Shown: piece after piece, positions 36,366 to 44,638 of the stretch
How the letters are laid out: every line of letters starts with the position of its first letter
How positions within the stretch are numbered: the first letter of the stretch is position 1
From: Variovorax boronicumulans
GTDB taxonomy: Bacteria > Pseudomonadota > Gammaproteobacteria > Burkholderiales > Burkholderiaceae_C
DNA length: 64,000 nucleotides
Direction: 5' to 3'
Assembly (NCBI RefSeq): GCF_029892485.1
Contig: NZ_JARXVG010000002.1
Coordinates: 372,001-436,000 of the forward strand
The notes under the pieces: model-generated
The model's input: only the letters and a program-made list of their open reading frames with translations
Database searches by the model: none
Told to the model about the DNA's origin: nothing
Made by a program: the position numbers and the translations under genes

Positions 36366-38894
36366 TCAGACGGTTTCGGCATCGGCTTCGGTGCTGCGCT
36401 CTTCGGCGCGGGCCGGGCGGATCTGGCCGCGTTCCTTCACGAACACGATGTGCTCGTCGGGCTTCTCGCTGTTGACGAAGGAGCGGAAACGCTGGCGCGT
36501 GGCGGGGTCGTTCACCGCGGTCTTCCATTCGCACTGGTAGGTGTCGACCACGCTCTGCATCTGCACTTCGAGTTCGCCGGCGATGCCCAGGGTGTCCTGC
36601 AGCAGCACGCCCTTGAGGTAGTCGAGCCCGCCTTCGAGGTTTTCGCGCCAGGTGCTGGTGCGCTGCAGGCGGTCGGCCGTGCGCACGTAGAACATCAGGA
36701 AGCGGTCGATCAGCTGGATCAGCTGCGCCTTGGTGAGGTCCGAGGCAAAGAGCTCCGCATGGCGCGGCTTCATGCCGCCGTTGCCGCAGACGTAGAGGTT
36801 CCAGCCCTTCTCGGTGGCGATGATGCCCACGTCCTTGCCCTGCGCCTCGGCGCATTCGCGGGTGCAGCCCGACACGCCGAACTTGATCTTGTGCGGCGCG
36901 CGCAGGCCCTTGTAGCGGTTCTCCAGCTCCACGGCCAAGCCCACGCTGTCGTCCACGCCGTAGCGGCACCAGGTCGAGCCCACGCAGCTCTTCACCGTGC
37001 GCAGTGACTTGCCATACGCGTGGCCCGACTCGAAGCCCGCGGCGATGAGTTCTTCCCAGATCGAGGGCAGTTGCTCCACGCGCGCGCCGAACATGTCCAC
37101 GCGGGCGCCGCCGGTGACCTTGGTGTAGAGGCCGTACTTCTTCGCGACCTGCCCCACGGCGATGAGCCCGTCGGGCGTGACCTCGCCGCCCGGCATGCGC
37201 GGCACGACCGAATAGGTGCCGTCCTTCTGGATGTTGCCGAGGAAGTAGTCGTTGCTGTCCTGCAGGCTAGCGAGGTTCTTCTTGAGCACGAACTCGTTCC
37301 AGCACGAAGCGAAGATGCTCGCCGCCGTCGGCTTGCAGATGTCGCAGCCCAGGCCCTTGCCATGCTTGGCGAGCAGGTCCTCGAAGCTGCGGATCTCGCC
37401 CACGCGGATCAGGTGATAGAGCTCCTGGCGCGAGTACGCGAAGTGTTCGCACAGGTGGTTGTTCACGGCCATGCCGCGCTTGGCCATCTCCACCTTCATC
37501 ACCTGCCCCACCAGCGCCACGCAGCCGCCGCAGGTGGCGCCGGCCTTGGTGCAAGCCTTCATTTCGGCAACGGTGCAGGCGCCCTCGCCCACGGCCGCGC
37601 AGATCTGGCCCTTGGTCACGTTGTTGCACGAGCAGATCTGTGCCGTGTCGGGCAGCGCGTCCACCCCGAGGCCGGGGCGCGCCTTACCGTCGCTCGAGGG
37701 GAGGATCAAAAACTCCGGGTCCGCCGGCAGCGCGATGCCGTTGAGCGCCATCTGCAGCAGCGTGCCGTATTCGGCCGCATCGCCGACCAGCACCGCGCCG
37801 AGCAGCTGCTTGCCGTCTTCGCTCACCACGATCTTCTTGTAGATCTGCTTGTGCTCGTTGATGTATTGGTAGGCGCGCGAGTGCGGCGTCTTGCCGTGCG
37901 CGTCGCCGATGCTGGCGACATCCACGCCCATCAGCTTGAGCTTGGTGCTCATGTCCGCGCCGATGAAGGCGGCGTCCTGCTGGCCGGCGATGTGCTTGGC
38001 GGCGACTCGTGCCATGTCGTAGCCGGGCGCGACGAGGCCGAAGGTCTGTTCGTTCCACGAGGCGCACTCGCCGATGGCATACACATCGTGGTCGCTCGTG
38101 CGGCAGTGGCTGTCGATCGCCACGCCGCCGCGCGGGCCGATGGCCAGCACCGACTCGCGGGCCAGTTCGTCGCGCGGGCGGATGCCTGCGGAGAACACGA
38201 TCATGTCGGTCTCCAGGTACGTGCCGTCGGCGAACACCATGCGGTGCCGCGCGGCGGCGCCGTCGGTGATCTCCACCGTGTTGCGGCCCGTGTGCACATG
38301 CAGGCCCAGCGCCTCGATGCTGCTGCGCAGCGCGCGGCCGCCGCCTTCGTCGACCTGCACCGCCATGAGACGCGGGGCGAACTCGACCACGTGCGTCTCC
38401 AGGCCCATGTCGCGCAGCGCCTTGGCGCACTCCAGGCCCAGCAGGCCGCCACCGACGACCACGCCGCTCTTGGAGCGTGCGCCGCATTCCTTCATGGCCT
38501 CCAGGTCTTCGATGGTGCGGTAGACAAAGCAGTTGGCGCGGTCGCGGCCGGGCACGGCCGGCACGAACGGCGAAGAGCCGGTGGCCAGCACGAGCTTGTC
38601 GTAGGGCACCACCTCGCCTTCGGCCGTGGTGAGCGTGTTGTTGCGGCGCTCGATGGCCACGGCCTTGGCTGCCAGGCGCAGCGTGAAGCCGCTGCGCTCG
38701 AAGAAGCCGGGCTCGACCAGCGAGAGGTCTTCGGCGGTCTTGCCTGCGAAGAACTCGGAGAGGTGCACCCGGTCGTAGGCCGCGCGGGGCTCTTCGCAGA
38801 ACACCGTGACCTCTGCATCGGCAACGCCGAGTTCGTGGAGTTGCTCTAGAAACTTGTGGCCCACCATGCCGTGGCCAATGACTGCGATTTTCAT
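36366..38894 (-). CDS. nirB: Nitrite reductase (NADH) large subunit
   Basis: An 842-aa enzyme: N-terminal FAD/NADH oxidoreductase (MKIAVIGHGMVGHKFLEQL, later VVVGGGLLGLECAKAL), two BFD-like [2Fe-2S] regions (CSCNNVTKGQIC, CTKAGATCGGC), and the sirohaem/4Fe-4S domain with CVGSTWC and GCTREC as cluster ligands. It reduces nitrite to ammonium in the cytoplasm with NADH. The ATG at 38894 is the conserved start; the frame open up to 39074 is leader. A long hairpin-containing leader precedes it. Confidence 0.97.
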   Translation of the reverse strand: MKIAVIGHGMVGHKFLEQLHELGVADAEVTVFCEEPRAAYDRVHLSEFFAGKTAEDLSLVEPGFFERSGFTLRLAAKAVAIERRNNTLTTAEGEVVPYDKLVLATGSSPFVPAVPGRDRANCFVYRTIEDLEAMKECGARSKSGVVVGGGLLGLECAKALRDMGLETHVVEFAPRLMAVQVDEGGGRALRSSIEALGLHVHTGRNTVEITDGAAARHRMVFADGTYLETDMIVFSAGIRPRDELARESVLAIGPRGGVAIDSHCRTSDHDVYAIGECASWNEQTFGLVAPGYDMARVAAKHIAGQQDAAFIGADMSTKLKLMGVDVASIGDAHGKTPHSRAYQYINEHKQIYKKIVVSEDGKQLLGAVLVGDAAEYGTLLQMALNGIALPADPEFLILPSSDGKARPGLGVDALPDTAQICSCNNVTKGQICAAVGEGACTVAEMKACTKAGATCGGCVALVGQVMKVEMAKRGMAVNNHLCEHFAYSRQELYHLIRVGEIRSFEDLLAKHGKGLGCDICKPTAASIFASCWNEFVLKKNLASLQDSNDYFLGNIQKDGTYSVVPRMPGGEVTPDGLIAVGQVAKKYGLYTKVTGGARVDMFGARVEQLPSIWEELIAAGFESGHAYGKSLRTVKSCVGSTWCRYGVDDSVGLAVELENRYKGLRAPHKIKFGVSGCTRECAEAQGKDVGIIATEKGWNLYVCGNGGMKPRHAELFASDLTKAQLIQLIDRFLMFYVRTADRLQRTSTWRENLEGGLDYLKGVLLQDTLGIAGELEVQMQSVVDTYQCEWKTAVNDPATRQRFRSFVNSEKPDEHIVFVKERGQIRPARAEERSTEADAETV

Positions 38895-39292
38895 GTCGGA
38901 TCCTGCGTGCAGCCGGCCATGCGTCAGTCCGCCATGGACCCCGTCGCAAAGACGGCAATCCAGGGCGAGCCCCCGCAAGGGACGGATGCGAATCGGGTTG
39001 GAACGGACGTACTGCCGGCCTTGGTTGAACAAAGCTTGCAGTGCGCTCGGGTCCGCCGTCGTTAGCGGAGGCACTGTGAGTGCCGCGGCGGCGTTGCCGC
39101 GGAACAGTGCAAGACCCTGCGCAACATCCGTGCCAGGCCTTTCAGCCGGCTTTCATGCCGCATCGCACCAAATCCGGTGCCGCAGTCGCCGTGGCATGCG
39201 GCGGCGTGCGCCGTTGTGGCGCACGCATCGTCCCGTTTGGTGCGGCAGGCGCCGGGCGTCGCGTGGCGCAGGAGCCCGCTCGCCCTGGTCGA
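38895..39292 (-). promoter_or_regulatory. Long hairpin-rich leader/promoter region of nirB
   Basis: No gene is seen in these 398 bases. On the minus strand, towards nirB, there are: a hairpin GCGTGCGCC/GGCGCACGC near 39213-39235 (probably ending the binding-protein gene at 39293), an extended hairpin 39071-39110 with GCACTGT/ACAGTGC outside and CCGCGGC/GCCGCGG inside, and CCGTC/GACGG at 38941-38955 just before the start. Assimilatory nitrate/nitrite operons are often controlled by leader antitermination (NasT or NasR type); the layout fits such an attenuator. No nasS/nasT is in the window. Confidence 0.45.
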
Positions 39293-40474
39293 TCAGCGCA
39301 GGTAGCGCCCGCCCGGGGCCACCATCACCAGCTCGACGAAATGCGAGCCGTGGTGGTTCTCGGGGCTGTAGTCGACCGTGTAGCCGCCGATGTCGGCCAT
39401 CCGCATGCCCTCCATCGCCGCGACCAGCTTCTGGGGCGTCACGCCCCTGCCCGCGCGCTTCAGGCCCTCCAGCAGCACCGTGAGGTTCAGGTAGCCGAAG
39501 AAGTGGTCGTAGTCGACCGGGAGGTCCGCCGCCGCCATGGCCGCGTGGTAGCTGCGCGTGAGCGTGCTCGTGGCGCGGAAGGGGTACGGCACGATCTGCG
39601 CGACGGCCAGGCCACGGGCCTCGTCGCCGAGCGCCTCGATCAGGGGGCGCGAGTTGGCGATGCTCACGCAGTAGATGGGCGCCGCGATCTTCTGCCGCGC
39701 CGCCTTGACGAACGGCACCATCGACGGCCCGAAGGACATGAAGATCAGCGCCCGCGGCTTGGCGGCCGCCAGCGTGGCGACGGCGGCCGCCGCGTCGCTG
39801 CCGCTGACTTCGAGCGGCACCTTGGCCACCAGCGTGGCGCCGAGCTCCTTGCAGGTTTCCTCGACCACCGGCGCCATCAGCTGCCCGAACGGGCTGTTCT
39901 GGTAGACGAGGCCGATCTCGGCCTGGTGCAGCGTGACGAGGTTGCGCACCATCTGTACCACCTCGTCGCGGTAGCTCGCCATGGTCGTGAAGAAGTACGG
40001 GTTGTGCTTGGCGCGAAGCACCGGCGAGCCGCTGTAGACGCCCACGAGCGGCACCTTCTTCTCGACGAGCAGGGGCAGCACGGCGCCCGCGCCGGCGGTG
40101 TTGGTCAGGCCGAAGAGCGCAACCATGTCGGGGCGCGCGAGCAGCTCCTTCGCGTTCGACACCGTTTTCTGCGCGTCGTAGGCGTCGTCCAGCGTGACCA
40201 GGCTCACGCTCCTGCCCTCGACACCGCCCTTGCGGTTGAACTCGGCCAGCGCCATTTCCTGGCCGCGCAGCACCGCCCGCAAGGTGGGCGCGAGCGGGCC
40301 GCTCAGGTGCGCGCTCTGGCCGATGACGATGTCGCCGCCGGGTTTCGCAGCCGCCGTCGCTGCTGTCGTGCTCGTGGCGGCCAAGGCGGGCCGTGCAGCA
40401 AAGCCGGTTGCAGCGCAGGCAATGGCAATGGCCGCGCGGCGGCGGGTGATCGGACGCACCGGTTCCTGGGTCAT
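39293..40474 (-). CDS. ABC transporter substrate-binding protein, branched-chain amino acid (LivJ) type
   Basis: A 393-aa exported protein. The N-terminus (MTQEPVRPITRRRAAIAIAC) has a twin arginine in a long signal ending ARPALA. The mature part is a Peripla_BP_6 fold (IVIGQSAHLSGPLAPTL, VTLDDAYDAQKTVSNAK). GAGGAG six bases before the ATG at 40474 sets the start. No LivHMGF membrane components are next to it. The MarR gene reads away on the other strand and may control it. Ligand unknown; family members bind amino acids, amides or aromatic acids. Confidence 0.9.
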   Translation of the reverse strand: MTQEPVRPITRRRAAIAIACAATGFAARPALAATSTTAATAAAKPGGDIVIGQSAHLSGPLAPTLRAVLRGQEMALAEFNRKGGVEGRSVSLVTLDDAYDAQKTVSNAKELLARPDMVALFGLTNTAGAGAVLPLLVEKKVPLVGVYSGSPVLRAKHNPYFFTTMASYRDEVVQMVRNLVTLHQAEIGLVYQNSPFGQLMAPVVEETCKELGATLVAKVPLEVSGSDAAAAVATLAAAKPRALIFMSFGPSMVPFVKAARQKIAAPIYCVSIANSRPLIEALGDEARGLAVAQIVPYPFRATSTLTRSYHAAMAAADLPVDYDHFFGYLNLTVLLEGLKRAGRGVTPQKLVAAMEGMRMADIGGYTVDYSPENHHGSHFVELVMVAPGGRYLR

Positions 40475-40797
40475 GAATGTCTCCTCGTTCTTGTTGAAGG
40501 CGCCGGATGCTGCGGCTCCCGCGAGGAATGGCAATGTCTTTTGGGCGACATCGCGCCGATGAAAGTGGACCGGCCCGTCGACTTTTTCACGGTCCTTTCG
40601 AATGGAGTGCTACCAATCGTGAAAAGAAAGGGTTGTGTCTCTTGATTTGTTCATGCGACCTATTTATTGGGCTGTTCCAATCCTGCCGAGGCCGGCTCCA
40701 TTGCCCTGCGGTCTGCTCACGTATGCCCGCGCGGCGGCTCGGGCGCATGGGCCGCGCTGCTACATTGCCCTCCGTTCGCACATCACTTGGAAACGCA
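40475..40797. other. Divergent promoter region between binding protein and MarR gene
   Basis: No gene is supported here. TTTTCACG (40584-40591) and CGTGAAAA (40618-40625) are perfect 8-bp inverted arms 26 bases apart in an AT-rich patch, a possible MarR operator. Two partial frames are shadows. Confidence 0.4.
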
Positions 40798-41214
40798 ATG
40801 GCCAGCCAACGGGGAAGCGTCGGGAAGCAGCACCTGGAGGCGCTGTCCGATTTCAGATTCAGGCTTCGCAGCTTTCTTCGCTTCAGCGAAGACGCCGCGA
40901 GGGCCGAGGGCATCACGGTGCTCCAGTACCAGCTGATGCTGCACACCCAAGGGTTCCCTGGCCGCGAATGGGCCACGGTCAGCGAGATTGCCGAGCGGCT
41001 GCAGGCCCAGCCCCACGGTGTGGTCGCGCTCGTGTCGCGCTGCGAAGAAGCGGGTCTGGTCAAGCGCAAGCCCAGCAGCACCGACCGCCGGCAGGTCGAG
41101 GTGCACCTGCTGGCCGCGGGACGCAAGAAGCTGGAGCAGCTGGCGGTGCTGCACGAAGACCAGGTGGCGCAGCTGGCGGAGGTGGTCTCGCTCGCGAGCC
41201 GTGGCGGCGCCTAG
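40798..41214 (+). CDS. MarR-family transcriptional regulator
   Basis: A 138-aa winged-helix regulator: dimerisation helix LEALSDFRFRLRSFLRFSE, recognition region TVSEIAERLQAQPHGVVALV, and the wing SSTDRRQVEVHLLAAGRKKL. GGAA lies close before the ATG at 40798. It is divergent from the LivJ-type binding protein with 323 bases between, so it probably represses that gene in response to a small phenolic or organic ligand. It converges on the CBS-domain gene. Confidence 0.9.
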   Translation: MASQRGSVGKQHLEALSDFRFRLRSFLRFSEDAARAEGITVLQYQLMLHTQGFPGREWATVSEIAERLQAQPHGVVALVSRCEEAGLVKRKPSSTDRRQVEVHLLAAGRKKLEQLAVLHEDQVAQLAEVVSLASRGGA

Positions 41215-41246
41215 CCCGGAGCGATCTTCCTCGCCCCTGACTTTCA

Positions 41247-41684
41247 TCACCCCAAAGCGTCGTTCACCTGCTCGTTGAATTCCGTCTGGCTGAGCGCCGT
41301 GCCGATTTCCCGCGGCAGCGCATCGCGCACCGAGAACACCCCGAGGATCTTCGCGCCCGCCACCAGCGGCAGGTGGCGAAAGCCCCGCTCCAGCATCAGC
41401 ACGACGGCATCGGACACCAGCGTCTCCGGCGGCACGCAGATCGGGTTGGGCGTCATGACCTCGCGCACCGGCGTGCGGTCGGGGTCGAGGCCCTTGGCGA
41501 GCACACGGGTCATCAGGTCGCGTTCGGTGAGGATGCCCACGAGCGTGTCAGGCAGTTCCATGACGAGCACGCTGCCGCAGTTGGCGCGCGTCATCACGCA
41601 GGCGGCGTCGCGCACGCTGGCCTGCGGCCCGAGGCTGATCACGTGCTTGCGCGAGACGGACTGGAAAACGGTGCGCTCGGCCAT
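41247..41684 (-). CDS. CBS-domain-pair protein
   Basis: A 145-aa protein made of two CBS motifs (VRDAACVMTRANCGSVLVME with LVGILTERDLMTRVL; REVMTPNPICVPPETLVSDA with ILGVFSVRDALPREI). CBS pairs bind adenine nucleotides and report energy state. It is the last gene of the 2-oxoacid:ferredoxin oxidoreductase operon, 45 bases after korB, so it may tune that enzyme by AMP/ATP or NAD(H) level; inference from position. Confidence 0.9.
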   Translation of the reverse strand: MAERTVFQSVSRKHVISLGPQASVRDAACVMTRANCGSVLVMELPDTLVGILTERDLMTRVLAKGLDPDRTPVREVMTPNPICVPPETLVSDAVVLMLERGFRHLPLVAGAKILGVFSVRDALPREIGTALSQTEFNEQVNDALG

Positions 41685-41729
41685 GGTGGGCCCTCCGGAA
41701 GTACGGCCAATGGTGCTGCCGCCCCTTGC

Positions 41730-42785
41730 TCAGCGCAAGGAGTCGTTGAGGCGCTCCAGCGCCTTGGCGCCGGGGCACAGCGGGTCCGCGTCCAGCGCGT
41801 TGAGCGGCCGGTCGCAGGTGTTGAGCGCCGTGTGCAGGTCGGTGGCCAGCGGATCGACGTAGAGCAAGCCGGTCACCACCTCCCCCATCGCATGGTGGCG
41901 CTGCATGTAGGCCATGGCGGCGTAGCGGTCGCCGGGGTTGTAGTCGGGGTGCAGGCTGCGCAGCCGCAGCAGCGTGCCGTCGTGCTGGCGCACGTCCATC
42001 ACCTCGCCCGGGCCGATGTCGGCGGTGATTTCCTCGCGCCCGCTGATGAAGTCGATGCGGCTGACCGCCTCGTTGTGCTCGCGCACGTAGTCGTAGCTCT
42101 TGGTGCTGCCCGGGTGGTTGTTGAAGGCCACGCAGGGGCTGATCACGTCGATGAAGGCCGAGCCGCCGTGGCTGATCGCGCCCTTGATGAGCGGCACCAG
42201 CTGCGCCTTGTTGCCCGAGAAGCCGCGCCCCACGTAGCTCGCGCCCAGTTGGAGCGCCAATGCCACCAGGTCCACCGGGTTGTCGGTGTTGACCACGCCC
42301 TTCTTGCTCTTGGAGCCCTGGTCGGCGGTGGCCGAGAACTGGCCCTTGGTGAGGCCGTAGACGCCGTTGTTCTCCACGATGTAGGCCATGCGCACGCCGC
42401 GCCGCATGGCGTGCGCGAACTGGCCGAGGCCGATGGAGGCCGAATCGCCGTCACCCGACACGCCCAGGTACAGCAGGTCGCGATTGGCCAGGTTCGCGCC
42501 GGTCAGCACGCTGGGCATGCGGCCGTGCACGGTGTTGAAGCCATGCGAGGCACCCAGGAAGTAGTCCGGCGTCTTGGAGCTGCAGCCGATGCCCGAGAGC
42601 TTGGCCACGCGGTGCGGCTCGATGTCCAGCTCCCAGCAGGCCTCGATGATGGCGGCGGAAATCGAGTCGTGGCCGCAGCCGGCGCACAGCGTGGAGATCT
42701 TGCCCTCGTAGTCGCGCCGCTTGTAGCCGACCTTGTTGGTGGCCAGCGTCGGATGGTGCAGCCGTGGCTTGGCGAGGTAGGTCAT
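41730..42785 (-). CDS. korB: 2-oxoacid:ferredoxin oxidoreductase, beta (ThDP) subunit
   Basis: A 351-aa subunit with the ThDP site: CAGCGHDSISAAIIEACWEL, GIGCSSKTPDYF, and GVSGDGDSASIGLGQFAHAM followed by VENNGVYGLTKGQ. It decarboxylates a 2-oxoacid such as 2-oxoglutarate and passes electrons to ferredoxin, making an acyl-CoA. The ATG overlaps the korA stop (ATGA). Substrate choice between 2-oxoglutarate, pyruvate and branched 2-oxoacids is not fixed by motifs; the symbol follows the usual annotation. Confidence 0.9.
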   Translation of the reverse strand: MTYLAKPRLHHPTLATNKVGYKRRDYEGKISTLCAGCGHDSISAAIIEACWELDIEPHRVAKLSGIGCSSKTPDYFLGASHGFNTVHGRMPSVLTGANLANRDLLYLGVSGDGDSASIGLGQFAHAMRRGVRMAYIVENNGVYGLTKGQFSATADQGSKSKKGVVNTDNPVDLVALALQLGASYVGRGFSGNKAQLVPLIKGAISHGGSAFIDVISPCVAFNNHPGSTKSYDYVREHNEAVSRIDFISGREEITADIGPGEVMDVRQHDGTLLRLRSLHPDYNPGDRYAAMAYMQRHHAMGEVVTGLLYVDPLATDLHTALNTCDRPLNALDADPLCPGAKALERLNDSLR

Positions 42786-44638
42786 GCGGATTCCTTCGTG
42801 TCTGTGACGGCGCGGGAAGCCTGCGTCTTGTGCACATGCGCGGCGATGGCCTGGCCGATGAAGCGCGCCGTGATCGGCGTGCCGTCGAAGTGCAGCACGC
42901 GCACCAGCCGGGCCGGATCGAACTCCAGCTCGTTGACCAGCAGGCTGCGCATCTGCGCATCGCGGTTCTGCTCGACCACGAACACCTGCCGGTGCGCGGC
43001 GAGGAACTGCGCCACGCTGTCGGGGAACGGAAAGGCGCGCAACCGCAGCGCATCGAGGTGGATGCCCTCTTCTTCCAGTGCCTCCAGGGCCTCGTGCATC
43101 GAGGGGCTGGTCGAGCCGAAATAGATCACGCCCAGGTCGGTCTTTTTCGCGGCCGGCCGCAGCACCGGCTGGGGCACCAGCGTAGCCGCGGTGGCGAACT
43201 TCTTGAGCAGCCGCTCCACGTTGTAGATGTAATCCGCCCCGCGCTCCGAATACCGGGCGTAGGCATCGCGCGTGGTGCCGCGGGTGAAATAGCTGCCCTT
43301 GGTCGGGTGCGTGCCCGGCAGCGTGCGCCAGGGAATGCCGTCGCCGTCCACGTCCTTGTAGCGGCCGAAGTCGCGGCCCGCCTCCAGCTCTTCGGCGGTC
43401 ATGACCTTGCCGCGGTCGTAGGCCTTGGCGTCGTCCCACGCAAAGGGTTCGCAAAGGCGCTGGTTCATGCCGATGTCCAGGTCGGTCATGAGAAACACCG
43501 GCGTCTGCAGCCGGTCGGCCAGGTCCAGCGCGGCCGCGGCGTGCTCGAAGCATTCGTGCGGGTCTTCGGGGAACAGCAGCACATGCTTGGTGTCGCCGTG
43601 CGAGGCGTAGGCGCACGCGAGGATGTCGGCCTGCTGCGTGCGCGTGGGCATGCCCGTCGAGGGTCCGCCGCGCTGCACGTTGATGAGCGTGACCGGAATC
43701 TCCGCGAAGTAGGCCAGGCCGATGAACTCGCTCATCAGCGAAATGCCCGGCCCCGAAGTCGGCGTGAAAGCCCGCGCGCCGTTCCATCCGGCGCCCACCA
43801 CCATGCCGATGGAGGCCAGCTCGTCTTCGGCCTGCACGATGGCAAAGCGGTGCTGGCCGGTGGCAGGGTCCACGCGGAACTTGGTGCAGTACTTCTGGAA
43901 GGCCTCGGCCACCGAGGACGACGGCGTGATCGGATACCAGGCCGCGACCGTCGCGCCGCCGTACACGCAGCCCAGCGCCGCGGCGCTGTTGCCGTCCACG
44001 AAGATGCGGTTGCCCACGCGGTCGGCGCGCCGCACCTTGAGCCCCATCGGTTCGCGCAGGTTCTCGCGTGCGAAATCGCAGCCCAGGTGAAGTGCCTGCA
44101 CGTTGGAGGCCAGCAGCTTTTCCTTGCCCTTGTACTGCTCGCCGAACAGCTTCTCGACCACTTCGGGTTCGATGCCCAGCAGGATGGCCAGCGCGCCCAC
44201 GTAGACGATGTTCTTGAAGAGCTGCCGCTGGCGCGGGTCCTGATAGACCGCGTTGCAGATCTCGGTGAGCGGCATGCCGATCACGCGGATGTCGTCGCGG
44301 AACTTCGAGGGCGGCAGCGGCCGCGTGCTGTCGTAGAAGAGGTAGCCGCCGGGGGCCAGTTCGGCCACGTCGGCGTCCCAGGTCTGCGGGTTCATCGCCA
44401 CCATCATGTCGGTGCCGCCGCGCCGCCCGAGGTGGCCCGCTTCGGTCACGCGCACCTCGTACCAGGTCGGCAGGCCCTGGATGTTGCTCGGGAAAATGTT
44501 GCGCGGGCTCACCGGCACGCCCATGCGCAGGATGGCCTTGGCGAACAGTTCGTTGGCCGAGGCCGAGCCCGAGCCGTTGACGTTGGCGAACTTGATGACG
44601 AAGTCGTTGATGCCTTCGATCTGCGGCGTGACGCTCAT
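42782..44638 (-). CDS. korA: 2-oxoacid:ferredoxin oxidoreductase, fused gamma-alpha subunit
   Basis: A 618-aa subunit. The N-terminal third is the gamma domain (NDFVIKFANVNGSGSASANE, EVRVTEAGHLGRRGGTDMM). The rest is the alpha pyrimidine-binding domain (AAWYPITPSSSVAEAF, TPTSGPGISLMSEFIGLAYF, RGGPSTGMPTRTQQADIL). It pairs with korB. Its start overlaps the stop of the GltD-like gene by 4 bases, so all three are co-translated. Aerobic Burkholderiales with this oxygen-tolerant-looking set often carry it besides the normal 2-oxoglutarate dehydrogenase. Confidence 0.92.
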   Translation of the reverse strand: MSVTPQIEGINDFVIKFANVNGSGSASANELFAKAILRMGVPVSPRNIFPSNIQGLPTWYEVRVTEAGHLGRRGGTDMMVAMNPQTWDADVAELAPGGYLFYDSTRPLPPSKFRDDIRVIGMPLTEICNAVYQDPRQRQLFKNIVYVGALAILLGIEPEVVEKLFGEQYKGKEKLLASNVQALHLGCDFARENLREPMGLKVRRADRVGNRIFVDGNSAAALGCVYGGATVAAWYPITPSSSVAEAFQKYCTKFRVDPATGQHRFAIVQAEDELASIGMVVGAGWNGARAFTPTSGPGISLMSEFIGLAYFAEIPVTLINVQRGGPSTGMPTRTQQADILACAYASHGDTKHVLLFPEDPHECFEHAAAALDLADRLQTPVFLMTDLDIGMNQRLCEPFAWDDAKAYDRGKVMTAEELEAGRDFGRYKDVDGDGIPWRTLPGTHPTKGSYFTRGTTRDAYARYSERGADYIYNVERLLKKFATAATLVPQPVLRPAAKKTDLGVIYFGSTSPSMHEALEALEEEGIHLDALRLRAFPFPDSVAQFLAAHRQVFVVEQNRDAQMRSLLVNELEFDPARLVRVLHFDGTPITARFIGQAIAAHVHKTQASRAVTDTKESA

